A stretch of DNA of 64,000 nt from JAJEEA01 sp965116765 (GTDB taxonomy: Bacteria > Acidobacteriota > Vicinamibacteria > Vicinamibacterales > UBA8438), in the NCBI GenBank assembly GCA_965116765.1, contig OZ220718.1, positions 3,968,001 to 4,032,000 on the forward strand, read 5' to 3'. The notes under the pieces are model-generated. The model saw only the letters and a list, made by a program, of their open reading frames with translations, was not told the origin of the DNA and did no database searches. The translations under genes and the position numbers were made by a program. Positions within the stretch are counted from its first letter, which is position 1. Every line of letters starts with the position of its first letter. Below, one piece after another: positions 32,192 through 42,131 of this stretch.

Positions 32192-33340
32192 ATGGAACTC
32201 AACATCCGCCAGACCGAAATCCTCAAAGAGCTGCAACTCCTCCAAGGCATCGTCGAGCGGAAGAACACGATCCCCATCCTCGCCAACGTCCTGATCGAGG
32301 CGGAGGCCGGAGCCTCCGAGGTCCGCCTCGCCGCGACGGATCTCGAGGTCGGCCTGCGCAGCCGGTGCGCCGCCACCGTCGTCGAGGGCGGCTCGGTGAC
32401 CCTGCCGGCGAGAAAGCTCTACGAGATCGTCCGCGCGCTGCCGGACACCGAGATCCGGATCGCCGAGCCGTCGGCGGGAACCGTGAAGGTGACGGCCGAG
32501 CGGTTCAACTCGCGCATCCAGACGCTGCCGCGGGAGGACTTCCCGTCGATGCCGGATGCGGCCGGCGAGGCCACCGCCCGTCTCGCGGCGGGACGGCTGG
32601 CCGAGATGATCGCCAAGACGCAGTTCGCGATCACCGGCGAGGACACCCGGTTCTTCCTGAACGGCGCCCTGTTCCTGCTGTCGCCGTCTTCGATGAGCCT
32701 GGTCGCCACGGACGGGCACCGGCTCGCCCTCGCGTCGGCCGCCGGCAAGGGGGCGGAGGACGGCCGCGGGAGCGATGGCGGGGAAGACGAGGGGGATCCG
32801 TCGCGGGTCATCCTGCCGAGGAAGACGCTGTCGGAGCTGGTCCGGCTTCTCGGCGAGGACGGCGCCGAGGAGGTGACCTACGAGCAGGGCGAGAACCACC
32901 TGTTCTTCGACGTGGGCGCGCGGCAGCTGATCTCGCGCACCATCGACGCGCAGTTCCCGGCCCACGAGCGGGTGCTGCCGAAGGGCAACGACAAGCGCAT
33001 CGAGTTCGACCGCGATCGGCTGGTGGGGACGCTGAAGCGGGTCGCCCTGTTGTCGAACGAGCGGTCGCGGGCGGTCAAGTTCCAGATCGACGCCGGCGGC
33101 GTCGAGATCTCGTCGAGCAGTCCGGACGTCGGTGAAGCGTCGGAGGCCCTGGCCGTCGACTACGAGGGGCCGAGAACGGAGATCTGCTTCAACGCCCAGT
33201 ACGTCCTCGACTTTCTGGGGGTCGTCGACTCCGACAGCGTGGTCCTCGATTTCAAGGACGAGGTGAGCCAGGCGGTGCTGTCGCCCTTGTCGACCGAGGG
33301 ATGCGAGTACACGTACGTGATCATGCCGATGCGGGTCTAG
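32192..33340 (+). CDS. dnaN: DNA polymerase III sliding clamp (beta)
   Basis: The 382-residue clamp opens MELNIRQTEILKELQLLQGI and contains IPILANVLIEA, LPREDFPSMP, MIAKTQFAITGEDTRFFLNGAL, VATDGHRLALA and ends STEGCEYTYVIMPMRV, all typical. It encircles DNA and tethers polymerase. A short acidic/glycine insertion (GAEDGRGSDGGEDEGDPS) replaces the usual interdomain loop. The stop is followed by TAGGCGTCTGCGCCG, perhaps a relic of the dispersed element. recF, which often follows, is absent. Confidence 0.97.
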   Translation: MELNIRQTEILKELQLLQGIVERKNTIPILANVLIEAEAGASEVRLAATDLEVGLRSRCAATVVEGGSVTLPARKLYEIVRALPDTEIRIAEPSAGTVKVTAERFNSRIQTLPREDFPSMPDAAGEATARLAAGRLAEMIAKTQFAITGEDTRFFLNGALFLLSPSSMSLVATDGHRLALASAAGKGAEDGRGSDGGEDEGDPSRVILPRKTLSELVRLLGEDGAEEVTYEQGENHLFFDVGARQLISRTIDAQFPAHERVLPKGNDKRIEFDRDRLVGTLKRVALLSNERSRAVKFQIDAGGVEISSSSPDVGEASEALAVDYEGPRTEICFNAQYVLDFLGVVDSDSVVLDFKDEVSQAVLSPLSTEGCEYTYVIMPMRV

Positions 33341-33450
33341 GCGTCTGCGCCGGAAGAAGGGCGTCGATCGGCGGCCGGGGGGCGCTTGGCGAGGTCCCGC
33401 GCGCCCCGAGAGAGGGCGAGGAGACCGCCGGGCCGAGGTGACCAGGACAG

Positions 33451-35976
33451 ATGACGCAGCTGGAGGAGAGCAAGCAGGCGGTCGGCGTGGCGACGTCCCC
33501 GATCGGCGAGGGAGATGCCGTGGCGACGGCGGCGCCGGAGATCACGTCCGCCGACCTGGCCGACTACGGCGCCGACAAGATCAAGGTGCTCGAGGGGCTC
33601 GAGGCGGTACGCAAGCGTCCCGCCATGTACATCGGGTCCACCGGTGCGCTGGGGCTGCATCACCTGGTGTACGAGGTGGTGGACAACGCCATCGATGAGG
33701 CCCTGGCCGGGTTCTGCGACACCATCAGGGTCACGATTCACATCGACAACTCGATCACGGTGGTCGACAACGGCCGCGGGATCCCCGTCGATCTGCACGC
33801 CAGCGGCCGGCCCGCGGCCGAGGTGGTGCTGACGGTGCTGCACGCCGGGGGGAAGTTCGACAACGAGAGCTACAAGGTGTCGGGCGGGCTGCACGGGGTC
33901 GGGGTCTCGGTCGTCAACGCCCTGTCCGAGTCGGTCGTCCTGGAGATCTACCGGGAGGGGAGGGTCTACCAGCAGAGCTATGCGCGGGGCGTTCCCGACG
34001 CCGACCTGGAGGTCACGGGGACGACGCGTCGCCGCGGCACGAAGCTGACGTTCAAGCCCGACGCCGACGTGTTCGAGACGGTCGAGTACAGCTTCGACAC
34101 CCTCGCCCACCGCCTCCGGGAGCTGGCGTTCCTGAACGCCGGCGTGCGCATCACCATCGACGACGAGCGCGAGGACGGGAAGCACCGCGACTTCCGCTAC
34201 GAGGGCGGCATCAACTCGTTCGTGCGGTACCTCAACAAGAACCGGGTGGCCGTCAACGCCGAGCCGATCTACATGCGGGGCGAGCGCGACGGGGTCGACG
34301 CGGAGATCTCGCTGCAGTGGAACGACGGCTACTCCGACATCCTGCACGCCTTCGCCAACAACATCAACACGCAGGAGGGGGGCACGCACGTCTCCGGGCT
34401 CCGGGCCGCCCTGACGCGCACCCTGAACAGCTACGCCACCCGACAGAACCTCGCGAAGGACCTCAAGGAGAGCATCGGCGGCGACGACATCCGCGAGGGG
34501 CTGACCGCGGTCATCAGCGTCAAGATTCCCCATCCGCAGTTCGAGGGCCAGACGAAGACCAAGCTGGGCAACACCGAGGTGAAGGGCATCGTCGAGGCGA
34601 TCGTGAACGACAACCTCGGCGCGTTTCTCGAAGAGAACCCGGCCGAGGCCAAGCGGATCGTCAACAAGACCATCGACGCGGCGCGAGCCCGGGAGGCGGC
34701 CCGCAAGGCGCGGGACCTCGTGCGGCGGAAGGGCGCCCTCGACAACAGCAGCCTCCCGGGGAAGCTCGCCGACTGCCAGGAGCGGGACCCCGGGAAGGCC
34801 GAGCTGTACATCGTGGAGGGGGAGTCGGCCGGCGGGTCAGCGAAGCAGGGCCGCGACCGGCAGTTCCAGGCGGTGCTGCCCATCAAGGGCAAGATCCTCA
34901 ACGTCGAGAAGGCGCGCTTCGACAAGATGCTCGGCAGCGACGAGATCCGCGCGATGATCGCGGCCCTCGGATGCGGTATCGGCAAGGACGACTTCCAGCC
35001 CGACAAGCTCCGCTACCACCGCGTCATCATCATGACCGACGCGGACGTCGACGGCTCGCACATCCGCACCCTGCTGCTGACGTTCTTCTACCGCCAGATG
35101 CGGGAGCTGATCGAGCGCGGCCACATCCACATCGCCCAGCCGCCGCTCTACCGGGTCAAGCGGGGCCGCAGCGAGACGTACGTCAAGGACGACCGCGATC
35201 TCGAGTCGTGGCTCTTCAAGCGGGCGGCCGAGTCCCGGGTCTTGCGACTCCCGGCCGACGAGCTGACCGCGGGGCGCCTCGAGGATCTGCTGCACCGCGT
35301 GGTCGCCTTCCAGCGCTACCGGGCCATCGTCGAGCGCCGCGGCCCCGCCGCCGACATCGTCCAGGCCCTGCTCGACGCGGGCGCCGTCGACAAGACGTTC
35401 TTCGAGGCCCGGGCCGCCCTCGACGCGCTGGCCGCGGAGCTGACCACCCCGCTGCGCACCGTGCGGGTGGCCGTGGACGAGGAGCACAACGCGTACGCCC
35501 TGGTGGTCGAGGACCGCAGCGGCGGGTTCGCCCGGCAGCAGTCGGTCGGCGCCGAGTTCGTCGAGTCGGCGGAGTACCGGGCCCTGTCGTCCAGCTTCGA
35601 GGCGATCAGGAGCGTCAAGGGGCCGATGCGGGTCGGCAGCGTCGCGCGCGAGTCCGCCGCCGCGGAGGAGTCGGGAGATGCGTCGACCCCGCCGCGGGAG
35701 GTGGAGGTCGGCGGCGTCGACGAGCTGCTCGACCACTTCCTCGCGGCCGGGAAGCGGGGCGTCGCCATCAACCGCTACAAGGGACTGGGCGAGATGAACC
35801 CCGATCAGCTCTGGTCCACCACCATGAACCCGGAGAACCGGACGCTGCTGCAGGTCAGCGCCGAGGACGACGCCGAGGCGGACGTGATGTTCACGACGCT
35901 GATGGGCGATCAGGTCGAGCCGCGGCGCAAGTTCATCGAGGACAACGCCCTCGACGTCAAGAACCTCGACGTCTAG
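33451..35976 (+). CDS. gyrB: DNA gyrase subunit B
   Basis: The 841-residue ATPase subunit has the GHKL ATP site (YEVVDNAIDEALAGF, DNGRGIPVDLH, GGLHGVGVSVVNALS), the transducer domain, and the TOPRIM domain (YIVEGESAGGSAKQGRDR, PIKGKILNVEKA, MTDADVDGSHIRTLLL) and ends with RYKGLGEMNPDQLWSTTMNP. An insertion of about 165 residues between the TOPRIM motifs makes it the long E. coli-like form. The ATG at 33451 follows AGGA closely. gyrA follows after 129 bases. Confidence 0.97.
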   Translation: MTQLEESKQAVGVATSPIGEGDAVATAAPEITSADLADYGADKIKVLEGLEAVRKRPAMYIGSTGALGLHHLVYEVVDNAIDEALAGFCDTIRVTIHIDNSITVVDNGRGIPVDLHASGRPAAEVVLTVLHAGGKFDNESYKVSGGLHGVGVSVVNALSESVVLEIYREGRVYQQSYARGVPDADLEVTGTTRRRGTKLTFKPDADVFETVEYSFDTLAHRLRELAFLNAGVRITIDDEREDGKHRDFRYEGGINSFVRYLNKNRVAVNAEPIYMRGERDGVDAEISLQWNDGYSDILHAFANNINTQEGGTHVSGLRAALTRTLNSYATRQNLAKDLKESIGGDDIREGLTAVISVKIPHPQFEGQTKTKLGNTEVKGIVEAIVNDNLGAFLEENPAEAKRIVNKTIDAARAREAARKARDLVRRKGALDNSSLPGKLADCQERDPGKAELYIVEGESAGGSAKQGRDRQFQAVLPIKGKILNVEKARFDKMLGSDEIRAMIAALGCGIGKDDFQPDKLRYHRVIIMTDADVDGSHIRTLLLTFFYRQMRELIERGHIHIAQPPLYRVKRGRSETYVKDDRDLESWLFKRAAESRVLRLPADELTAGRLEDLLHRVVAFQRYRAIVERRGPAADIVQALLDAGAVDKTFFEARAALDALAAELTTPLRTVRVAVDEEHNAYALVVEDRSGGFARQQSVGAEFVESAEYRALSSSFEAIRSVKGPMRVGSVARESAAAEESGDASTPPREVEVGGVDELLDHFLAAGKRGVAINRYKGLGEMNPDQLWSTTMNPENRTLLQVSAEDDAEADVMFTTLMGDQVEPRRKFIEDNALDVKNLDV

Positions 35977-36105
35977 CGGGCATCGGGCGCCGGCCTGACG
36001 CGCGTTCCCTGACGCCCCCACCGTACTCGCACGAGGTCGAGACCGCGCCCGGCGCGCCCGGCGCCGGCGGCGGCCGGAAAACGGATTCCAGGCACACCAC
36101 CCACC

Positions 36106-38613
36106 ATGCCCGACGTTTCAGACAGCCGGCCGCCGGTCAACATCGAAGACGAAATGCGGCGCTCGTACATGGACTACGCCATGAGCGTCATCATCGGCCG
36201 GGCCCTGCCCGACGTGCGGGACGGGCTGAAGCCGGCCCACCGGCGCGTGGTGTACGGCATGCGGCTGATGGGGCTGGCGTCCAACCGGGCCTACCGCAAG
36301 TGCGCCAAGATCGTCGGCGAGGTGATGGGGAACTACCACCCGCATGGCGATGCCTCCATCTACGACACCCTGGTGCGGATGGCCCAGGAGTTCAACATGC
36401 GCTACCCCCTGGTGGACGGCCAGGGGAACTTCGGCTCCGTGGACGGCGATCCGCCGGCCGCGATGCGGTACACCGAGGCCCGGCTCCAGCCGCTCTCCGA
36501 CGACCTCATGGCCGATCTCGACAAGGAGACGGTCGACTTCGTCCCGAACTACGACGAGACGACGGAGGAGCCCACCGTTCTCCCGACGCCGTATCCGAAC
36601 CTGCTCGTGAACGGCTCGGCCGGCATCGCGGTCGGCATGGCCACCAACATCCCGCCCCACAACCTGCGCGAGGTCATCGACGGGATCGTGTGGGCCATCG
36701 AGCACCGCGGGGAAGGCGAGGACGAGAAGCGCCGCGGGCTGCGGACCCGCATCAGCGGCCCCGACTTTCCGACCGGCGGGTTCATCGTCGGGCACGCGGG
36801 CATCGACGCCGCCTACCAGACCGGCCGCGGGTCGCTGACGGTGCGGGGCCGGACCGAGATCGAGGACATCGGCAAGGGAGAGCGCCAGGCGATCATCATC
36901 ACCGAGATTCCCTACCAGCTGAACAAGACCCGCCTCATCGAGAAGATCGCCGAGCTGGTGCGCGGCAAGGCCATCGAGGGCATCAGCGACCTGCGCGACG
37001 AGTCCGACCGCCGCGGCATGCGCATCGTCATCGAGCTCAAGCGCGGCGAGGTGCCCGAGGTCGTCCTCAACAACCTGTACAAGCACACGCCGCTGCAGAC
37101 CACGTTCGGCGTGATCATGCTCGCGATCGTCGACGGGCGGCCCCGCGTCCTCGGCCTGCTCGACCTCGTCGAACGCTTCATCGCGTTCCGCCACGACGTG
37201 GTCCGGCGGCGCACGGAGCACGATCTGCGCAAGGCGGAGGCCCGGGCCCACATCCTCGAGGGGCTCAAGATCGCTCTCGACCACCTCGACGCCGTCATCG
37301 CCCTCATCCGGGGCGCCGGCAACCCCGCCGAGGCGCGCGAGGGCCTCATGGAGCGGTTCGAGCTGAGCCGGATTCAGGCCCAGGCCATTCTCGACATGCA
37401 GCTCCAGCGCCTGACCGGGCTCGAGCGGCAGAAGGTGCTCGACGAGCTCGCCGAGCTGCAGGGGGTCATTCGGCGGCTGCGCGAGATTCTCGGCAGCGAA
37501 GCGCTGCTGATGGGCATCGTGGTCGACGAGTTGCGGGCGGTGCAGGGGAAGTACGGCGACGAGCGCCGCACCGAGATCGTCGACGACCCCGGCGAGCTGC
37601 GCATCGAGGACCTGATCGCCGAAGAGGACATGGCCATCACCGTGAGCAACACCGGCTATGTCAAGCGGACCGCGCTCACCGAGTACCGGGCCCAGCGGCG
37701 GGGCGGCAAGGGGCGGCTCGGCATGCGCACCCGCGACGGCGACTTCCTGACCCACCTCTTCGTGGCCTCGACCCACGCCTACATCCTCATCTTCTCGGAC
37801 CGGGGCCGCCTGTACTGGCTCAAGGTGCACACGATTCCCGACGTGGGCCCGAGCGGGCGCGGGAAGTCCATCGCAAACCTCGTCTCGATGGAGCCCGACG
37901 AGCGAATCGCCGCCCTGCTCGCGGTCCGCGAGTGGCCCGAGGCCGAGGGAGAGCGCTACATCCTGACCGGAACGCGGCGGGGCATGATCAAGAAGACCGA
38001 CCTCCGGTCCTTCCGGCGCCCGAGGCAGAAGGGCATCATCGCGGCCGGGGTCGACGAGGACGACGCGTTGATCTCGGCCGAGATCGGCGACGGGAGCGCC
38101 GAGGTGTTCCTGGGCACGCGGCGGGGCAAGGCCATCCGTTTCGCCGAGGGAGACGTGCGGTCGATGGGGCGGACCGCGCGCGGCGTCCGGGGAATCCGGC
38201 TGCGGTCCGACGACGAGGTGGTGGCGATGGCCGTGGTCCGGGCCGGGGGCACGCTGCTCACGGTGACCGAGAACGGTTTCGGCAAGCGGACCGGGATCGA
38301 CGAATACCGCGTGCAATCGCGAGGGGGAGTCGGTATCATTAACATCCAAACCACCGAACGGAACGGCTCGGTCGTCGGAATCGCCCATGTGGAGGACCAG
38401 GATGAGCTGATGCTCATCACCCAGCAGGGGAAGGTGCTCCGCATGGACACGAAGGATCTCCGGACCATCGGGCGCGCGACGCAGGGGGTGCGGCTGATCG
38501 GGATCGACAGCGACGATCGGGTGGTGTCGCTCGCGCGCCTCGGTGACGTGAGCGCGGACGAGGCGGACGGCGACAGCGGAAACGGGACGGCGCCGGACGC
38601 GGACGAGAGTTGA
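36106..38613 (+). CDS. gyrA: DNA gyrase subunit A
   Basis: The 835-residue subunit carries the catalytic tyrosine at 122 in AMRYTEARLQPL, the quinolone region HPHGDASIYDTLVRMAQ (residues 78-94) and the GyrA box QRRGGKGRLG in the C-terminal beta-pinwheel, which marks it as gyrase rather than topoisomerase IV. Alanine occupies the position equivalent to E. coli Ser83; aspartate 87 is kept. An acidic Asp/Glu/Gly-rich tail ends the protein. With GyrB it introduces negative supercoils. Confidence 0.97.
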   Translation: MPDVSDSRPPVNIEDEMRRSYMDYAMSVIIGRALPDVRDGLKPAHRRVVYGMRLMGLASNRAYRKCAKIVGEVMGNYHPHGDASIYDTLVRMAQEFNMRYPLVDGQGNFGSVDGDPPAAMRYTEARLQPLSDDLMADLDKETVDFVPNYDETTEEPTVLPTPYPNLLVNGSAGIAVGMATNIPPHNLREVIDGIVWAIEHRGEGEDEKRRGLRTRISGPDFPTGGFIVGHAGIDAAYQTGRGSLTVRGRTEIEDIGKGERQAIIITEIPYQLNKTRLIEKIAELVRGKAIEGISDLRDESDRRGMRIVIELKRGEVPEVVLNNLYKHTPLQTTFGVIMLAIVDGRPRVLGLLDLVERFIAFRHDVVRRRTEHDLRKAEARAHILEGLKIALDHLDAVIALIRGAGNPAEAREGLMERFELSRIQAQAILDMQLQRLTGLERQKVLDELAELQGVIRRLREILGSEALLMGIVVDELRAVQGKYGDERRTEIVDDPGELRIEDLIAEEDMAITVSNTGYVKRTALTEYRAQRRGGKGRLGMRTRDGDFLTHLFVASTHAYILIFSDRGRLYWLKVHTIPDVGPSGRGKSIANLVSMEPDERIAALLAVREWPEAEGERYILTGTRRGMIKKTDLRSFRRPRQKGIIAAGVDEDDALISAEIGDGSAEVFLGTRRGKAIRFAEGDVRSMGRTARGVRGIRLRSDDEVVAMAVVRAGGTLLTVTENGFGKRTGIDEYRVQSRGGVGIINIQTTERNGSVVGIAHVEDQDELMLITQQGKVLRMDTKDLRTIGRATQGVRLIGIDSDDRVVSLARLGDVSADEADGDSGNGTAPDADES

Positions 38614-38738
38614 GCGCGTCGGCCGTCCGGATGTTCGGGGGCGAAGAGACGCAGTCGTAAGAGGACAACGCGGTCAGCACGGAGGACGGCCGCCTGCCGG
38701 CCCGTTCGTGGTGGCTGCCAGTGCAAGGAGGCGGTGAG

Positions 38739-39446
38739 ATGGCTCGATCGAGGATGAAAGTGCCGGTGCTCGCGCTGTGCATGGGGATGTTGTTCGGCGC
38801 CTGCGGCGGCGGGGGAGAGGAAGAGACGCTCATTCGGTCGTACTTCCAGGCCGCGCGGTTCGGCGACCGCGACTCGCTGAACAACATCGCGATGTATGCC
38901 TGGGACACCCAGCAGCGCGGTGTGGTGTCGAGACCCAGCGTCGAGAGCGTGTCCGAAGAGCAGAGCCGCCCGCTCCGGATGGTGGAGCTGGGCCAGGCCC
39001 TGGCCGAGGCCGAGGAGGCCGAGGAGGTCTTCACGCAGGAGAAGATCGTCTACCAGGACGAGAACTTCGATGCGATCAACCGCGTCCTCGAGGCGGAGCG
39101 CGAGGGCAACAACCTGCGGCGTCGCGCCGACCGCGAGGTCCAGGAGGCGTGGACCGACTGGCGCGACCGTACGATCGAGCACTCCCGGGCGGTCGCGGCC
39201 GCGCGGGACGAGTTGAACGCCGAGGTGAACGAAGCCCAGCTCAGCATGTTCGATCCGAGCAACCCGATCGACGTGACGCAGTACGAGGGCGCGCTGGTGA
39301 CGAAGGAAGTGGAGCTCTCCGCGCGGATCGAGCTCGACGGCAACGAGACCGAGGAGATGTTGACCATCACCCTCCAGCGGACCATCCTCACCGGCGCCGA
39401 CGGCCTGCCGATGGAGGGCCGCTGGGTGATTCGGAACATCAGCTAG
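38739..39446 (+). CDS. Lipoprotein of unknown function
   Basis: I do not recognise the family. The 235-residue protein has a signal peptide and lipobox (LCMGMLFGAC, cysteine near residue 21), then acidic, glutamate-rich helical sequence with likely coiled coil (ADREVQEAWTDWRDRTIEHSRAVAAARDELNAEV in parts) and a C-terminal beta-rich stretch ending GRWVIRNIS, reminiscent of small stress or transport lipoproteins. The start at ATG 38739 is fixed by AAGGAGG seven bases upstream; the in-frame GTG at 38721 overlaps that ribosome site. It stands alone between gyrA and the convergent helicase gene. Confidence 0.75.
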   Translation: MARSRMKVPVLALCMGMLFGACGGGGEEETLIRSYFQAARFGDRDSLNNIAMYAWDTQQRGVVSRPSVESVSEEQSRPLRMVELGQALAEAEEAEEVFTQEKIVYQDENFDAINRVLEAEREGNNLRRRADREVQEAWTDWRDRTIEHSRAVAAARDELNAEVNEAQLSMFDPSNPIDVTQYEGALVTKEVELSARIELDGNETEEMLTITLQRTILTGADGLPMEGRWVIRNIS

Positions 39447-39511
39447 GGGGGTCGGCGCCGCGGGGCGGCGCGGACTTCCCGCACGGCTCGCCGCACCGGC
39501 GTCGCGGGGTT

Positions 39512-39528
39512 CTGCCCTGTTGGGGCAG
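39512..39528. terminator. Hairpin between convergent genes (possible terminator)
   Basis: CTGCCC-TGTTG-GGGCAG forms a 6-bp stem with a 5-base loop between the rightward lipoprotein gene and leftward uvrD/pcrA. There is no T-tract on either side, so termination is only a guess from position. Confidence 0.3.
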
Positions 39529-39660
39529 GGCGCTGTCCCTCCGCGCTTCGCAGACAGGAACGGCTCGGCACCGTGCCGCCGGATGCGGCATGGGCGCCGG
39601 GCTGTTTCTCGTTCCGGCGCTGGAAGTCCGGCCTCGGCGCGAGCACGGCGCGCCGCGGGG

Positions 39661-42000
39661 TCAGGCCAGGGTGAGCTTCGCGAACCGGGCGCGGAGCGTC
39701 TTGCGCCCGATGTCGCCGAAGCGGACCGTGAGCTTCATGTCGTCGGTCAGCGGCTCGACCGAGAGTACGGTGCCCTCCCCGAACGTCGGGTGGCGAACGC
39801 GGTCGCCCGGCGCGATGCTGACGACCGACTGGTCCTCGTCTTCGTAGGCGTAGCCGTAGTCGGGCTGTATCCGCTCGTCGTCGGCGGGGCCCCGGCGCTG
39901 CCCGCGGTAGGCCCCGCGCCCGTAGGTCGCGGGGGACCGCACCGGCGTCGAGAAGACCGGCTCGACGACGTCGATCAGGTCGGCGGGAATCTCGTCGAGG
40001 AAGCGCGACGGCCTCGTGTCCCGGTACTCGCCGTACACGCGGCGGCGGGCGGCGCTCGTCAGCACGAGCCGGGTCCGGGCCCGGGTCATGCCGACGTAGC
40101 ACAGCCGGCGCTCCTCCTCCATCGCCTCGTTGTGCCCCTCGTCGACGCGCGCCCCGCCGTGCGCGCCCCCCTCGCCGAGGTCGTCGTTCTCGATCGGCTC
40201 GTAGCGCTCGTCGCCGACCGCCCGTGCGTGGGGGAACAGCCTCTCTTCCAGACCGACCATGAAGACGACCGGGAACTCCAGGCCCTTGGCGGCGTGCAGC
40301 GTCATCAGCCAGACGCCCGCGTCGACCGAGCCCTGCGCCTCGTCGGCCTCCGACAGCAGCGACTGACCGTCGACGAAGCCGGTCAGCGACGGCTCCGTCT
40401 CGCGGATCTCGTAGTCGCGGGCGGCCGCGACGAGCTCCATCAGGTTGTCGATGCGGTTCTCCGCCTCTTCCGTCATCGTCTCGCGGAGGCTCTCCAGGTA
40501 GCCGCTCCGGCCCAGCACCTCGCCGATGGCGTCGGAGACCGGCCGGGCGGCCGCGAGGGCGCGCAGGGTCTGCACCAGGTCGCGGAACCTCCGGAGGGCG
40601 CCGACCGCCCGGGGCGGCACCAGCTCCTGGTTCACGGCCCGGTTCAGCCGCCCCCAGAGCGAATCGGCCGCCCCCGCGTCCCCCGGGGCCGGCGCGAACA
40701 GCGGTCCCGCGGCGGCCGGCTCGGGCGCCAGCTTGTCGAGGGCGGCCATCACTCCCTTGCCGATGCCCCGCCTCGGTTCGTTGATCACCCGGCGCAGGCT
40801 CACGTCGTCGTCCAGGTTGATGAGCAGCCGGAGATAGGCGAGCGTGTCCTTGATCTCCTTGCGCTCGTAGAACCGGACGCCGCCGACCATGCGGTAGGCG
40901 ATGCCCGCGCGGCCCAGCGCCTCTTCCAGGACGCGGGACTGGGCGTTCGTGCGGTACAGCACGCCGGCCGGGGTGTCTCCCGCGTCGAGCGCCTCGCGGA
41001 GCCGCATGGTGACCCAGTCCGCCTCCGCGAGATCGTCGCCGGCCCGGAAGCAGCGCACGAGGTCGCCCCCCGCGCGGTCGGTCCGCATCCGCTTGCGGAG
41101 ACGGCGCCGGTTCCGCTCGATGACCGCCCCGGCGGCGTCGAGGATGACCTGCGTCGAGCGGTAGTTCCGTTCGAGGCGGATCACCGTCGCCCCGTCGAAG
41201 TGCTTCTGGAAGTCGAGGATGTTGTTCAGGTCCGCGCCCCGCCACTGGTAGATCGACTGGTCGGGATCGCCCACCACGCACAGGTTGCGGTGCTCGCGGG
41301 TGAGGAGTCGGACGAGGCGGAACTGCGGCGGGTTGGTGTCCTGGTACTCGTCCACCATGATGAACCGGAAGCGCTCGCCGTAACGGCGCCGCACCGCCTC
41401 GCCGCCTTCGAACAGCCTCGCGGTCTCGAGCAGCAGGTCGTCGAAGTCGAGGGCGTTGGCGGCGTCGAGAGCGCGCTGGTACCGCTCGTACGCCTTGGCG
41501 ATCAGGTCGCCGCGCGCGCTCCAGGCCTCGCCCCGCAGGCTCCCGGGAGAGCGCATGTGGTTCTTGGCCTCGCTGATCTCGGCGAGCGCCTGCCGGGCCG
41601 ACAGCAGCTTGTCGTCGACGTCGAGGTCTCGCAGGATGCGCTTCATGGCCGCCGACTGATCGGCGCTGTCGTAGATGACGAAATCGCGGCCGACCCGGAC
41701 CCCGCCCTCGCGGCGCAGTATCCGTGCGCACAAGGCGTGGAACGTGCAGATCCACGGGCGCCGCGCCCCGGCGTCGGCCAGCGACTTCACCCGCTCGCGC
41801 ATCTCCTCGGCCGCCTTGTTGGTGAAGGTGACGGCGAGCAGCTCGTCGGGCTCGGCCAGCCCGTCCGCGATGAGCCGGGCGGCGCGGCAGGCGATGACCC
41901 GGGTCTTGCCCGACCCCGCCCCGGCCAGGACCAGGAGCGGACCGTCGGTGTGCAGCACCGCCTGTCTCTGCTCGTCGTTCAGATCCGAAATGAAGTCCAT
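39661..42000 (-). CDS. pcrA: UvrD/PcrA-type superfamily 1 DNA helicase
   Basis: A 779-residue 3'-5' helicase with Walker A LVLAGAGSGKTRVIA, motif Ia AVTFTNKAAEEM, motif II VDEYQDTNPPQ, motif III VVGDPDQSIYQWRGA, motif IV RLERNYRS, motif V LMTLHAAKGLEFPVVF and motif VI CYVGMTRAR. The C-terminus ends with a Tudor-like RNA-polymerase-interaction region (VRHPTFGEGTVLSVE, LTVRFGDIGRKTL), a PcrA trait. It acts in nucleotide-excision and mismatch repair and removes RecA or stalled polymerases. 131 bases separate it from glmS. Confidence 0.95.
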   Translation of the reverse strand: MDFISDLNDEQRQAVLHTDGPLLVLAGAGSGKTRVIACRAARLIADGLAEPDELLAVTFTNKAAEEMRERVKSLADAGARRPWICTFHALCARILRREGGVRVGRDFVIYDSADQSAAMKRILRDLDVDDKLLSARQALAEISEAKNHMRSPGSLRGEAWSARGDLIAKAYERYQRALDAANALDFDDLLLETARLFEGGEAVRRRYGERFRFIMVDEYQDTNPPQFRLVRLLTREHRNLCVVGDPDQSIYQWRGADLNNILDFQKHFDGATVIRLERNYRSTQVILDAAGAVIERNRRRLRKRMRTDRAGGDLVRCFRAGDDLAEADWVTMRLREALDAGDTPAGVLYRTNAQSRVLEEALGRAGIAYRMVGGVRFYERKEIKDTLAYLRLLINLDDDVSLRRVINEPRRGIGKGVMAALDKLAPEPAAAGPLFAPAPGDAGAADSLWGRLNRAVNQELVPPRAVGALRRFRDLVQTLRALAAARPVSDAIGEVLGRSGYLESLRETMTEEAENRIDNLMELVAAARDYEIRETEPSLTGFVDGQSLLSEADEAQGSVDAGVWLMTLHAAKGLEFPVVFMVGLEERLFPHARAVGDERYEPIENDDLGEGGAHGGARVDEGHNEAMEEERRLCYVGMTRARTRLVLTSAARRRVYGEYRDTRPSRFLDEIPADLIDVVEPVFSTPVRSPATYGRGAYRGQRRGPADDERIQPDYGYAYEDEDQSVVSIAPGDRVRHPTFGEGTVLSVEPLTDDMKLTVRFGDIGRKTLRARFAKLTLA

Positions 42001-42131
42001 GAGTCGTCGGTTCGTTCCCGCACGGGGCGGGCGTCAGCGCATGGCAGGCCACGGTCAACGTCGGAGGTCGTCCGTCCTCCCCGGATCATTCCACAGGCCG
42101 CGGGATTCGGAGGCCGCCGGTCTTCGCCGGT

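Noticed and set aside
38721..38738. Earlier GTG start for the lipoprotein after gyrA
   Set aside because: The sequence contains the AAGGAGG ribosome site of the ATG at 38739.
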